Below are positions 33,801-46,518 of a stretch of 64,000 bases of DNA, piece by piece. Made by a program: the position numbers and the translations under genes. Each line of letters starts with the position of its first letter. Positions within the stretch are counted from its first letter, which is position 1. The notes beneath the pieces were generated by a model that saw only the letters and a list, made by a program, of their open reading frames with translations, did no database searches and was not told the DNA's origin. The stretch lies in assembly GCF_964355755.1 (NCBI RefSeq), contig NC_092677.1, forward strand, positions 1,679,001 through 1,743,000, read 5' to 3'. This DNA comes from Antedon mediterranea. Lineage: Eukaryota; Echinodermata; Crinoidea; Comatulida; Antedonidae.

Positions 33801-36800
33801 GCATAATAGCACGTTAAGATATGCCTCGCACCTTTTTGAAATTGTAAACTATATGCCTCGCATGCCTCGCACTTTTGGAAATGATAAAATGATGCCTCGC
33901 ACAAATATTTGGCATGCCTCGCATGCCTCGCTGCCTCGCACTTTGTCAACACTCAAGTGTTAGCACGTTGCTTGGTTGCATATGCTGTATTTTATTTACC
34001 TTATGTTTGCCAGATTGGGTCATCTGTTGTCCGTCTTTGAGCCAAATTATTTCTGGTGGTGGATCGCCTCTGACCTGACACTCTAAGGTCACTGACCCAT
34101 GATTGTCTTCTTCTACTAGGCGTGGTGGCTCTTTTATGAACACTACAGGATCTGGTGTAAATATAAAATATATAATTTTGCTAATCATAGCTCTGAGTAC
34201 CATTATTGACATTGCTCAAACTGTTTTTTATTTTTTTTTTTTATTAACAACATTCCACAACACAACTAAATACAAAGTTTTTTTAATGTTTTTTTTATAC
34301 ACATCCAACGGCGAGCAACTCGCCAAACAGGATGAATACACTATTTTATAATTGTTTGTGTCTCATTTGAGGCTTATGAGTGCAGTTGAAAGAGTCGTGA
34401 GTTACAACCCTGGCACAAGGTTGGAATTGAACTCTTGACCTTGGGATTGGAAGGACAACATGTTAACCACTGAGCTACAGCTCCACTACAACATATAAAA
34501 AACATTAAATACGTTTGCTTCTTAGACTGTTTTCGTAACCATTCTTTTTTCTACAACTTTAACAATGTAAACACAAATGAATGTAGTTGCCTCTAATGTG
34601 ATTGGTAACAAGTATACAAAACACAATACCCACAACATTACTATTAACTTACCCACAACATTGATGTATGTAGTAGCCTCTAATGTGATTGGTAACCCAA
34701 GTTCTGTGACCTTGCATGTGTAATTACCACGATCTGTCCTTCTTACGCCTCTCAAATGTAATGTACCCTGATCTGCGGATATTGTACATGGTTTTCTTGT
34801 ACTAAATGAACAAGAAAACATCAGTTATTAATACTAGTTCACATTTACAGTGGAAACCCTGTTAAAATAGCATCATCAGGAACCTATAAAATGTTCCTTA
34901 AAGCCTGTTTTCCAGACTTTGAGTTTTGTTGAATTAACCAGATTCAACGATTTTACAGGAAAAGGGGGTTAAACAAAATGCTATAATATTGTTTATTCTC
35001 TTGAACAGGGGTTTGCCATAGTGTTAAAACACATGTTTCCATTGTTTCTTTCACCAAATTTATTTTATTTATTTTTATTTCAACAGTATTTTATGAGGGT
35101 GATCCATCCAGCATAATGGAGGTAAATCTACTTTAGTAGTGGTAGTAATGGAATACATTTTCATATAGACTTGACATGGATGGTGCATTGACTGTTTGAC
35201 AAGGTTGAATAACAAAAAGAGTAAATTAACATTGATGTTTTATGTCGGTGTGATAGGAAGTGTTATTCCTTATTCTATTAAAATCAGGGAAGAGTGACTC
35301 TTCACTGACTATATACCATGATTGATATTTAAATGATTGGAAGTGACGTTTTTATTAGTTTATTAATGAACAAAAAGTTTTTTTTACAGTCTTAAAGTAT
35401 AAAGCTCGACTGTCTACACTATCAAAAAAGTGTGATCTGCCCAAATATGTCAATATGGGCACATCACATTTTTGTCACATAAAGTTTGATAGTGTGGACA
35501 GAGCCTAATAATTCAAAGCAATGAATGATGATGAGTAAATTTTTTAATATTAATTATAATCAATCATTAGTATGTCTATCAACTAAAATCTGTTATGTTG
35601 TTGTTTTGTTATGTGTCATTTTGGACCGATAGTCTCCATATCAACAATTTTGCAATACATGTATAGACAGAAGTCATTGAAGGGAGCCCTAGTTAGTTGG
35701 TTACAATGCAAAAGATAGGACATTAGTAGTATTTAGGTTTAAGGTTAATTTGTTTCATGGTTTTCACAAGTGCCTTGAGCAATTTTGTGGATATGTGCGC
35801 TGTATAAATCTTATTATTATTATTAGTTGATAATTTTACAATGGGCGCGTCACTGGAAGGCAATAATTTGTGATTTTGTTAATTTGTTAGCATTCAACCT
35901 ATTAGTTTCAATACTTAACTATTTAACATGGCCGATATAAGTCTCACAGTGTTGAATCTTATGTGTTCCCAGGTACCATCCAATTCTCATTACATTGGTA
36001 TTGCCTTCTACTTGACATAATATATCTTGTGTACTTCCAACTAGTACGGTTACATGCTCTGGTGGTTGCTGGCTGAACTTTAACCCTACAATGTTTAATT
36101 AAATCAAGTCAAAAATTGGTTATTATCATCAAAACAAAAAAACAATAGATGAAAAGGAAACCCATAAAAAATCAAAGTGACGAGCTTGATAAATTGTTTC
36201 CCAAATTACTAAAACTTCTACTTATGTTTTTATATAAATAAATAGGAAAAGTATTAGTAGAGGATCTTATTCGCTGGGGTGTTCATTAAAAACTGTAGGT
36301 GTTAAAACATAAATGTGCCTTGTTCGTTCACCAAAGAGGGTTTTAAAATTTACTGTGTGATAGAAATATGATAGATTGATAATAGTATTAACAATTATAA
36401 ATGGCTTATGTGTACAAAATAGCAAGTAAAACCTTGTCCACACTATCAAACTTTATGTGAAATGTGATGTGCCCATATATGAACATGATTATGTTATATC
36501 ATTACCATATTTGGGCATACAGCATCACACTGTTTTCTCAAATTAGTTTGATAGTGTAGACAAAACTTACGTTTTAAAATATACGCACTGTATATGAAAT
36601 AAAAAATAGTTTTAGAATATGTTCTACAGTACCTTCAACTATGAGCAATGTGGTGGCGCTCTTTGCCATTCCTGCGACATTTGTGGCCATGCATGAGTAG
36701 GTTCCGTGATCATATGGAAAAGATCTTGGGATGACCAGATCCCCTCCATTTCGCCCCCACTGGTAGTGTTTACCAAAGACAACTTCCTACATAAATATAA

Positions 36801-39800
36801 ACAATTGTATGAATTAACAACCATAGACAACGACTAGAGTAAACTCCAACAAAATCACAGCTTCAAAAACATTCCACTATGGAGAGGAACCATCCTCACA
36901 TCGACCAATCACATGGCAGTTTGAAGCTGTGTCCACTGCTCAGTCATGCATCACTACAAACGCATTGCAGCGTGTTGAGGGTATCAATCAGAGCAACAAT
37001 TTTACCCTGGTGGCATCAATTCATTATTGCCTTTCAGTTTTATAGTTATCTATCTAGTTGTTTAATAGTACTGTAGCTCTATGGATATACTGTAAATAAA
37101 CTCCTAGATTTGATGGCAACCCGGTTAGATAAAGAAACAACTTTGCGCTGATTACTAGTTGCATTATGGGAGTAAGTTTCCATACATGTTTGATCCAAAA
37201 AAATGACCGGGGCAATAATGTTCAGCGCTTAGAGGTTTCACAACATTAGGCGCTATATAAATCCAGGATATTATTATTAAGTACTCATTGTTCGTAGATC
37301 TTTAAACTTATATTGTATAACAAATAGGCCTACCTGTTGATCATGATACCAGCTGTAAGTAGGTTGAGGCATACCAGTGGCTTTACAGGCTAGCGTCACA
37401 GGCATTCCCACCTTGATAGACTTTTCACGAACATGCATAGAAACAATAGTAGGTGGTACTGTAGAAACAAGTATAACAATTTAAGTTAGCATGCAGTTAC
37501 TTTTAAAGTAAGTAGCATAAAGTAGCATAACCCATTTACGTAAGTGAAATTACCCATTTTTTCCCACTACCCTTGCCACAAAAATCACCCTAGCCAATGT
37601 CCTTTTCTGTGAAAATTACTTCATGATAAAACAATAACAATAAACAACAATGTTTATTAATTTGTTTTGAAGTCTTCTTTACTTTCATTTCATTAAGTAT
37701 ACATCATGATGAAATTCAGTGGCACAATGAGCTTAGAGTCCCCTGAGCAGGACCAAGAGGTGAAATAAGATATTAAATTAAGTCGGAAAAAAGGCTAAAA
37801 AGCCCAAGGCCTCCAGCGTTGGATGGTCACTTAGGGTTCCTAAACCAGGGGCCACTGTGTTTACGGCACTAATGACATCATAAGTAGATTTAAATCAAAT
37901 GCATTTAGTTCATATTTACTTGCTACTGTGGCTTTAAATGTGTATGATAAAGGGGTAGCTTGATCTTGTACTGCCATACAACGATAGGTGCCTGCATCAG
38001 CCATCGTAACCCCTCTGAATGCCAACACAGCCCAGGCATTCTGTTTAGATTGTCCAGTCAGTATTGAGTACCTAGCACCTCTACTCATCTGTGCATTACC
38101 CTAGAGGAAATAAACATAAATGCTATTGTTAAGCTGTCCACACTATTAACCTTGATGTGACAAATGTGATGTGCCCATATATGGACACAATGACATCATA
38201 TCACCACAAAATTTGGGCACATCACACTTAATTTTGTCAAATTATTTTGATAGTGTGTACAGAGCTTTAAGATCTGTCTACACTATCAAACTTTATGTGA
38301 CAAAAAAAGTGTGATGTGCCTATATATGGTGGTAATATGACATCATCATGTCCATATATGCCCACATCAAATTTTTTTTGTCACATACAGTTTGATAGTG
38401 TAGACAGAGCGTTCAATTTCTCTGCTGTCGTACGTAGGAGTATACAAAATCTATTTTTAACTCTGTTGCACATTTCCTTGGCTGTCCCTTGCGATCATTT
38501 CTAGCTAGAAGGAACAGCCTCGTTAGAGATGGTTGAAATAATTAAATAAATAGTGACAAATATATTAAAATGAACCTTGTGAGCTCAAGGATGAATAATG
38601 AATAATCTAAAGAAAGAAAATGCGGACAGAAAGGAATGACTTATATTGAATAATAATCAAAGGTAGTACCTTATACCAGGTGACGATAGGCGGGGGATAT
38701 CCTGTGAAGTTACACACTAGTCTCTGATTACTGTCTTGCGTTAAACTGTACGGGTTGCTGGGCACCTCAGCAATTGATAAAGTAACTTAAGAACAAGATT
38801 AAAAGTATGATTGATTAACCACAGTAGAATCCAAGGTAACAGTCTCCCTGACCCAACAAGGTTGGACAGTGGTATGAATATTTACCCCTGACCCAACAAG
38901 GTTGGACAGTGGTATGAATATTTACCCCTGACCCAACAAGGTTGGACAGTGGTATGAATATTTACCCCTGACCCAACAAGGTTGGACAGTGGTATGAATA
39001 TTTACCCCTGACCCAACAAGGTTGGACAGTGGTATGAATATTTACCCCTGACCCAACAAGGTTGGACAGTGGTATGAATATTTACCCCTGACCCAACAAG
39101 GTTGGACAGTGGTATGGATATTTACCCCTGACCCAACAAGGTTGGACAGTGGTATGAATATTTACCCCTGACCCAACAAGGTTGGACAGTGGTATGGATA
39201 TTTACCCCTGACCCAACAAGGTTGGACAGTGGTATGAATATTTACCCCTGACCCAACAAGGTTGGACAGTGGTATGAATATTTACCCCTGACCCAACAAG
39301 GTTGGACAGTGGTATGAATATTTACCCCTGACCCAACAAGGTTGGACAGTGGTATGAATATTTACCCCTGACCCAACAAGGTTGGACAGTGGTATGGATA
39401 TTTACCCCTGACCCAACAAGGTTGGACAGTGGTATGGATATTTACCCCTGACCCAACAAGGTTGGACAGTGGTATGGATATTTACCCCTGACCCAACAAG
39501 GTTGGACAGTGGTATGAATATTTACCCCTGACCCAACAAGGTTGGACAGTGGTATGGATATTTACCCCTGACCCAACAAGGTTGGACAGTGGTATGGATA
39601 TTTCCCCTTGTTTTAATAGGGGTGACGTCCCCTGAATAGGTTTGTCATATAATTAGGGATGTCCCCTGAATCAGTGTGCTCTCTGAATAGAATTATCTCA
39701 TTAAGGGTGTCCCCCGAATAGGGTGTACCCCGAATAGGGTGTACTGTCACATTAATAAGAAGGGGTGTCCCCTGAATAGAGGTGTTTTCTAAATAGGGTT

Positions 39801-42800
39801 GTCCACTTTAATAGGGGTGTTCCTGAATAAGGGTGTCCACATAAAAGCTTGTCCCCTGAATAGGGGTGTCACCTTAATAGGGGTTTCCACTTAATCCCAA
39901 ACTGCTTTATAAATCATTCATTTAAATTTTAAATTAACACTTTGTTTAATTATAATTAATTAAAAAATAGTTTAGATTTATTTAATTTTTTTCCAAGGGA
40001 AATCAGATTTTTTTTAAATCTCATAAAACATACAACACAATTTTAGTGTAAAGAAATGGAAAACATGAAAATAATTATTTACACAGACTGCACTCTTTGA
40101 TAAAAATTAAATGTTTATCAAAAAAATACAATGCAAGGAAATTAAAATGACAGATTTAAAAAGAAATATCATCATGGAAACTATATTGCCTATCATTTAG
40201 CAAAATGAACATAATCAGTCAATTGCGTCAAATGCATTGATAGTACTGAGGAATGCAGAGCTATGAATTAGTGGTTGAATTATACGCTAGTTTGTTTTAG
40301 AGGAAAAGCCCAATTATAAGAAATGTTAGTCAGCATCCTCTCTTCCATCACAACCCATAATATTCATTCATTGTAGCAAGAAAAAAATGCGGCTCTGTAT
40401 TTGTTGTGTTAGGGACCGTGTTCTTGTGATGTTTACATCCGTGATTCTTCTGCAGTAATCACATTATTCATGTGATTATTATTCTATTCCGTCATGAGCA
40501 CATGATTCAATGAAATGAAAAACTAGTTTCTTTTATTGTTGATTATTTATTTGATTTATTTGATTTTATTGATTTATTTTACACTTTATGGGTTTACTGC
40601 AGTAAACTATTTAGTTACACACAACATTCATATGTTTTTACTGCAGTAAATTATTTAGTTACATACAACATTCATATGTTTTTACTGCAGTAAATTATTT
40701 TTGGTACACACATAATTCATATGTTTACTGCAGTACTTATTTAGTTACACACAAAATTCATGTGTTCACTACAGTAACTTATAGTTACACACAAAATGCA
40801 TGTGTTTACTGCAGTAAATTGTTAGTAAAATGTATGTGTTTTAAGTTACTTTATAGCTAATCCCTTTTTTAGCATTGTTCATGTTTAATTAGTCCTTCAT
40901 ATTTTCTTGAATTAATATTTTTGATTGTTCAATTGTTTCATTTTAATAGTTCAAAGGATAAAAATATCTTTAAATTTGATGCAATATATCTTTACCTTCA
41001 ACTTTAACGGTGATGACTTCACTCACAACTGAGCCATAGGAATTACTCGCATTGCATTGATATTGTCCAATGTCGTATACTGATATGGCTAGAAAGAAAG
41101 AAAACAATTTTTATATCTATCATTCTTCTTCATTGTGTTCTACTCCTACTCTCTCCACCCACTATTCTATTCAGTAATATAAATACAGATAGGCCTAATA
41201 ATATCTTGAATTTTGGTTGAATTTAAAAGTTTGTTTTGTCTTTTTATAAGTAAATAATTTTTATTTCATGATTAACTTTATTAAAACTACAAAATTGCCT
41301 ATTCAAAACATAATTTTATTAATCTTCATTTTTCATGTTTTTTGGGGACAATCTTTCAGAGTAGAGGTGTTTTATGTCTCAAATGTGGATATAATGAACT
41401 AATGCAGTCACTGATAAGACCTGCTTCCTGCTAAGTCTATGTCTACACATTGTACTTTCATTTCCATTTTCATGCCTATTTTTTTTATGGCCCTGTTTTT
41501 TTATAAAGCAAAAGATTTAAAACATTAATAAAAAAGACATTAAAACACTTACATTACAACAAAACTTCAAAATCACAATACTAAGACAGACAATATTTAC
41601 AATGTTTTAAAAAGGAGTTTAAAATTAAATTAAAGGGATAAAATGTACAGTAATTGTTCAAAATGTAGTCTTATTAAATGATGTTTCCATTTTCAAGCCT
41701 ATTTTTTAATTTATTTTTTTTTATGGCCCTGTTTGTTTATAGCAAAAGAATAAAAAAGACATTAAAAAACTTACAATAAAACCAATAAAATCACAATTAA
41801 GACAGACAATGAAATTGAAATATGAAATTGAAATATATATTTATACTGGGTAACCTCTTCAGTCAAAGACAAAGGAGTGTCAAATTAAAGGGATAAAATG
41901 TACAGTAATTGTTCAAACCACGTTTTAATATATTCTTATTAAATGTTGATTGTTATGGGGACTCTTCTACTAAGAGGACATTTCCGGTGGAAGGAACAAG
42001 GGGAAATATAGTATTTGAACACTATGGCCAAGCCCAGGCAAACCCCATGGCCAAGCCCAGGCAAACCCCATGGCCAAGCCCAGGCAAACCCCTTATAAGA
42101 AGACACTTTTAATTTAATTCACTGTAATTGAGGAACAATTTATTAACTGATGTTTTTTTCGTTTAGTGTCAAAAAACGTTCTTAATAGGAGTTCTTCTAA
42201 TAAAGTTAGTTATATTCTGTAAAACTTAAAAGACTACAAAATTATACTTAATATACAGGTCATTAATTTTATATGACCAATTATTACCAACTAATTTAAC
42301 TAATGACCTTAATGAAATGACGGAAATACTAACAAGACTTGATAAGAATTGCTTTAATACTTTGTTAGTGTTTTTAATCTGATATCTGTCATTTAATTTC
42401 TCACTTTCCTTTTTCCATTAGGACTTTCTTTTTGTTAGTTGGATTAAGGTTGTTTTAATATTAATCTTGATGTAGTTTGCCTGACACCCTTCCCCTATTC
42501 ATTCAATATGATCCTGGAGGTGATTTTTTTTTGTAGATAAGTTGGGGACTCCTTATGTGAAAGACAGCCGAACTACTTCTTAAATTTAACTAAACCTAAC
42601 ACTCTAAATAATCTCTTCTCTCATAATAAAGTAAAAAGAAGTTGGTTATTTGGATTCGAACCCCATACATCAACATGCAAAGTTCATATTATAATCCACT
42701 CAACTACACAGACGGCTCCACGGAAAGCATTTGCCTTAGCGAATTGTAGTTAGATCAATTCTTACGTCACACCATATGGATATGACTAATAAATATTGAT

Positions 42801-45270
42801 GTTTATTTGTAAATTTTCATGAGGGGTCCCTAACTTACATATAAAAAGAAATATCGCGTCCTGGAGAAAAAACTATTTGTTTATTTTAGAATGTATTTTA
42901 TAACATTAGTAATTGCATAGCCTTAAGTTAATTGTAGTTGTAGTAAATAGATTTAAATGCAATTCCTGTTTGTTCTTCCAGCACTATATTTGGAACAGAA
43001 TGCAAATTAAATTATAAATTGCTAATAAAACACTTCCTTGCAAAGTTGTAGATACTCTGCCAACAAAAGAAATAAATGCATAATAAAACATAGGTTTAAT
43101 TTATTTATTTCTAAAAAATAGTTTATATTTAGGATTTTGTGGTTTAGTTTTGTAACATTATTTTTTTCTACCCGTTAATTTTTGCATACATCTTCAAATT
43201 CATTAGGTAATACAACTTTTAGTGCAAAAGTATTATATTAAGCTAGGCCTTAAGTATTGTACTTACATTTGAAATTAAGAACACCACCAACCATGTCCAC
43301 ATTGTTGGTATATCCAAGCTGTCTGCTATCCTTAAGCCAGTATATCGCTGGTGCTGGGTGGCTATTAGCTGTACACGTTAACGTTATGTTATCGCCTGTT
43401 TTTGCAGCTACTGTTCTCCTAGATAGGGATGTAAATGTTGGACCATCTGCAAATGAATTTATAACAATTTGGATTAACTTTTTTCCCGGATACTTAAGCT
43501 TTGTCTACACTATCAAACTTTATGTGATGTGCTCATATATGGACAAGATGATGTCATATCACTACCATATTTAAGCATATCACAACCATATTTTGACACA
43601 TCACTTTTTTTTTGTCAAACTAGACCTTGGATTCTGTTATCAAAGACAATAATTTGTAACTGAAACTCACAATATACTTGAACGTTGAATGAGCATTCTG
43701 CAGCAGCTCCGGTGGCATCTGTAACCCTGGCAACAAACTTTCCTTGTATTTTTTTCACTACTGTCGTAATCAATAAACTATTGGGTCCAATAATGAAATG
43801 TGAGGGCGCTGGATCTCTTAACATCTGTAAACAATGAAATACATCTTATGTTTTTGTTTATTTCAATATTTGGCAATCAATTCTTTTTAAAAAATTAATT
43901 TTTTATTTTATTTGTTTATTGTTTATAATTATCATTTTTTAGTAATAATAGTATGCTAGTGAGACCTTTATGTGTTCTACCGTAATAATTCTTACCGAGA
44001 TTAATTGTCCATTAAAAGTCCATTTGTAAGTGACAGGATTGGCTGCACCAATGACAGGACAAGTTAATGTAACATTGGTTGCCCCTTCTAAGACATCTAT
44101 GTTTTGTTTTGCAACTACGCCCAGCGTAAAACCTGAAATACAAATAAAGTATAAACTTAATTTAATGGTTGCTTAAAAAGTTGTATTAATGTCCAGTAAT
44201 CCAGTAGGGAGAAGAACAAAAATTGATAATTAAATATTATTTATTTCAATATTTATGTATAGTGATAGCCAGATGACTACCATTCAAACTTTACCTAATA
44301 AGGGAAACACTGAAAATTTAAAAAATCTTCAATTGAATAGAATTTAATGGAAATACTTAAATAATATATTGAGTTAACGGAAATACTTAATATTCAAAGG
44401 AAATATTTCACTTAAGTGCGATTGGTGAATACGGCCACAGGATTGTTTTAAAGATGGGAACACATAATACTATTTATAGTCTGTCAAAAACAGATACCAA
44501 AAAGTAGTTTTTTCAGTTTAGCTGTCAATTCATGTCTGTAGCGCAACCCTTTGTCCCTCACCCTTGTATCCGCCTCTCTGCCCACTATTAATATCCTGTG
44601 ACCTTTTTGAAAATGTTGTCATCAATAAAGTATGGAACACGAGCCAAAATGTCTAAATGCAATTAAAATACGCGGTCAAACTTTGACCCATTGAACTGAA
44701 TCACTAATGATGATTCAGACACTAGTCAGGCTATGCCAAGTCTTTCTCTAAAAATAGAAGTCAATTATTTAGGGAAAGAAATCTGTTTAAAATATGACAA
44801 AAGTACACAACATTAATGATTTTATAATATAAAACAAGAATATATTTTTATGAATTTGAACATGAATTTAAAATTAAAACATTCAGTACAATACAATTGA
44901 ATACAAATATATTAAGCTGAAATGGTAAATTACTAAAAACCTACATGACCTAGTCTAGAGCCTAGTAGGGATTAGTTTTTGTGTAAATTATCAACATTAT
45001 TGTTATAACTCTATCTACCCTAGGCCTACCCCCTAGGCCTATGCCGAACTGCTCTGCCCTCCCCCATCAATGATTGAAAAGGGTAGATGAACTAACTTCT
45101 TTTCCGATTTGATTTCCGCAAAATAGAAGAACTCTCAGAAGAGTAGGCGTAACTCCTAAAACACAGAAAAGTTAATATTTTAAAATAGTTTTAAAAGTTC
45201 ACTTACCATTGGTTACTCCTAAGTTAATAAAAAGAATAGTCAGGAACATTTGAAGTGATTCTACAAACAT
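27839..45270 (-). CDS. Six-Ig, one-FN3 single-pass cell-surface protein (about 910 aa)
   Basis: Seventeen exons: 45270-45207 (signal peptide MFVESLQMFLTILF), Ig1 44132-43996/43824-43671, Ig2 43446-43267/41088-40996, Ig3 38785-38670/38100-37920, Ig4 37458-37334/36786-36633, Ig5 36085-35948/34801-34653, Ig6 34151-34000/30529-30412, FN3 30201-30032/29293-29170, membrane span 28976-28842, tail 28380-27839. Every extracellular domain is split by one intron in its middle. Ig cores are clear, for example 'VTLACKA..WYHD...GTYSCMA' and 'VTLECQV..IIWLKDG...AIYSCFA'. The span 'IIILGSVLCLFLCLIVIGFF' precedes a basic stretch. The 180-residue tail is basic, then Ser/Asp-rich. Ig5 halves do not match in phase (1 versus 2). 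Domain order recalls nephrin/contactin-like adhesion proteins, but no orthologue is assigned. Confidence 0.8.
29505..30035. repeat. Minisatellite of about 45-50 bp overlapping the FN3 splice donor
   Basis: About 11-12 units of 'AAGATTCTAACCTGTTTACC' plus 'AAAGCTTTACTATGACATGT' and 'AACCTAGT'. On the gene's strand each unit contains AAACAG|GTTAGAATCTT, a close copy of the real donor AAAAG|GTTAGAATC at 30031. The array starts at the exon edge and fills the FN3 intron. Confidence 0.9.
30582..31642. mobile_element. hAT-like non-autonomous element
   Basis: Termini are CAGGCCCGTAGCCAGG on the left and CCTGGCTACGGCCCTG on the right, the terminal-repeat type seen in many hAT elements. The flanking ATACC (30577-30581 and 31643-31647) is a direct repeat and may be the surviving part of the target duplication. 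G-runs follow both ends internally. There is no transposase frame. It lies in the Ig6 intron. Confidence 0.75.
31697..33954. mobile_element. Foldback (TU/FB-like) transposon with 8-bp target duplication
   Basis: AAGTGTTA occurs on both sides (31689-31696 and 33955-33962). The outer ends are inverted 'GTAACAAAGTGCGAGGCAGC' and '...GCTGCCTCGCACTTTGTCAA', made of GCGAGGCA sub-repeats. The right outer arm is tandemly duplicated (about 33585-33775 and 33776-33950). Inner arms at about 31885-32130 and 32465-32730 are also inverted ('CTATGGAACGCCAAAAGAGC' against 'GCTCTTTTGGCGCTCCATAG'). There is no coding frame. This layout matches foldback elements such as TU of sea urchins. Confidence 0.8.
34384..34490 (-). 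mobile_element. tRNA-derived SINE head
   Basis: The minus strand reads GGAGCTGTAGCTCAGTGGTT (A box), then 'GAGTTCAATTCC' (B box) about 40 bp later. The cloverleaf is imperfect and there is no terminator, so this is a SINE rather than a tRNA gene. It lies in an intron of the Ig/FN3 gene. Confidence 0.7.
35404..35510. mobile_element. Palindromic MITE family, copy 6
   Basis: 'GTCTACACTATCAAAAAAGT' and 'AAAGTTTGATAGTGTGGACA' arms around a short GTGATCTGCCCAAATATG core. Internally deleted copy. Confidence 0.85.
35785..35830 (+). repeat. SINE/LINE tail, GCGCTGTATAAAT(CTTATTATT)n
   Basis: 'GTGCGCTGTATAAATCTTAT' followed by TTATTATTATTA is the 3' tail type also seen at about 37226-37275 ('GGCGCTATATAAATCC...ATTATTATT') and about 19010-19060. 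Confidence 0.5.
36433..36572. mobile_element. Palindromic MITE family, copy 7
   Basis: 'GTCCACACTATCAAACTTTA' and 'TAGTTTGATAGTGTAGACAA' arms. Intronic in the Ig/FN3 gene. Confidence 0.85.
38130..38270. mobile_element. Palindromic MITE family, copy 8
   Basis: Arms 'TGTCCACACTATTAACCTTG' and 'TTTTGATAGTGTGTACAGAG'. It sits 4 bp from copy 9, a tandem pair next to the Ig3 exon. Confidence 0.85.
38275..38411. mobile_element. Palindromic MITE family, copy 9
   Basis: Arms 'GTCTACACTATCAAACTTTA' and 'CAGTTTGATAGTGTAGACAG'. A well preserved copy of the family. Confidence 0.9.
38855..39604. repeat. 40-bp minisatellite, about 19 copies
   Basis: Nearly identical units of 'CCCTGACCCAACAAGGTTGG' plus 'ACAGTGGTATGAATATTTAC'. 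The only common variant is GAATA/GGATA. The very low divergence points to recent amplification or homogenisation. It lies in the Ig2-Ig3 intron, about 70 bp upstream (in gene sense) of the Ig3 acceptor. Confidence 0.97.
39605..39895. repeat. Degenerate short repeat (GGGGTGTCCCCTGAATA)
   Basis: About 13 diverged copies of a 17-22-bp unit follow directly on the 40-bp array and appear to be an older array. Confidence 0.8.
40595..40830. repeat. Tandem repeat with a TTTACTGCAGTAAA palindrome
   Basis: Five to six units of about 43 bp, each with TTTACTGCAGTAAAT and 'AGTTACACACAACATTCATA'. Intronic. Confidence 0.85.
41455..41920. repeat. Diverged tandem duplication, about 220 bp
   Basis: Two copies share 'TTTATGGCCCTGTTT', 'AAAAAAGACATTAAAA' and 'GGGATAAAATGTACAGTAAT' in the same order. 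They lie in the intron inside Ig2. Confidence 0.75.
42024..42092. repeat. 23-bp tandem triplication
   Basis: Three perfect or near-perfect copies of 'ATGGCCAAGCCCAGGCAAAC'(CCC). Confidence 0.9.
42640..42725 (-). mobile_element. tRNA-derived SINE head
   Basis: The minus strand reads 'GTGTAGTTGAGTGGATTATA' (A-box-like) and 'GGGGTTCGAATCC' (good B box). It shows no complete cloverleaf. Confidence 0.55.
43496..43622. mobile_element. Palindromic MITE family, copy 10 (right end truncated)
   Basis: Left arm 'TTGTCTACACTATCAAACTT'. The right arm stops after TTTTTGTCAAACTAG. Confidence 0.8.
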
Positions 45271-46083
45271 AGTAACCGATTAATTATGACGTTTTCCTTT
45301 AGAATAAAAATGACCACCAGCAGAACAGCCAGCCCAACAGCAACTTCGCGAAAAAAGTTTACTCAAAATGTTTTTGATCATGAAAATATTGAGGGCGCTA
45401 TACTTTAAAACTTTTATTTCCTTTTGAAAATATAATTGTCGGAACTTCTAAATTGATTTTAATCCATTTCGATATTACGTGACTTCCGTAACTATTTATC
45501 TAAAAATATTGGTAAATCTATTCAAACACCTTAATCCGTGCGTGTGTACGTTATCTTGGAATAAATCCAATGACTATATAGTTTTCGTAACACAGTTTAT
45601 AGCATTGACTTTGATAATGCATAAAAAAAAGCAAAAATACCTCGTGAATGTACAATGTTTGCATTGATAGTACTAAACCAATTAGATAAACTATGTGTAT
45701 ATATATACATAATCAGTATTAATCAACGTCGAATGCATAATCTAATTATTCTGTTATCGCTACACGTTGCTTGTATCCTCTTCGTAAGCCCACATTTATA
45801 TTCCACTAGTTATTGGTGTCACACTCTTTGAAACAAAGAACCTAGCTTAATTATAACCTATTAACATTTTTTTTTTATTGTAGGTCTACGTTTACGTATA
45901 CTTATTCTTCTCTATCAGTAGGCACCTATGATATTTTATTCAATAACTTTTAAAAACTTCTGGAAAAACTATACTTAATTGCATTTACTGTTGCTTTATA
46001 ACATACCTTTATTACCATTTATATATAAATTGCATTGCTCTCAAAATTTAAAATAGGCATATAGACCTCTATTTTCCCAGTTT

Positions 46084-46216
46084 GGGTTTGGTTTCCACAT
46101 GGACGCAATTTGACCAATCACGACGCAATGGATCATCCAACTGTCGCTTGTGATTGGTCAACTTATTTGCTTTGTGCTTACGTCGTTGCGTTCATAAGTG
46201 GAAACCAAGCGTTATA
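46084..46216. mobile_element. MITE related to the 7241-7423 copy
   Basis: 'GGTTTCCACATGGACGCAAT' at the left, 'CATAAGTGGAAACCAAGCG' at the right, and 'GCTTGTGATTGGTCAA' inside. It lies between the Ig/FN3 and ABC genes. Confidence 0.7.
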
Positions 46217-46302
46217 ATAACTAGTAATATGTTTATTTTACACCGAAAGAAAACAAAAGGAAATTTGCATATTATTCTATAAATTGCATTGATGCTGCAC
46301 TT

Positions 46303-46438
46303 AAAGCTCTGTCTACACTAGTAACTAGTTTGAAAAAAAGTGTGATGTGCCCAAATATGGTAGTGGTATGACATCATCGTGTCCAAAAATGGGCACATCA
46401 CTTTTTTTGTCACATAAAGTTTGATAGTATAGACGTTT
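46303..46438. mobile_element. Palindromic MITE family, copy 11
   Basis: Arms 'CTGTCTACACTAGTAACTAG' and 'AAAGTTTGATAGTATAGACG'. It lies about 80 bp downstream of the ABC gene's stop codon. Confidence 0.85.
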
Positions 46439-46518
46439 GAAGTTCCACCATGAGAAACCGTCGTGCGTGCTTAGATACAACGCACAGGACATTGTTTGTA
46501 TTGGTACTCATGGATTAT

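Noticed and set aside
34384-34490. tRNA gene
   Set aside because: A and B boxes are present but the cloverleaf stems do not pair well, so it is scored as a tRNA-derived SINE. The same applies to 21081 and 42640.
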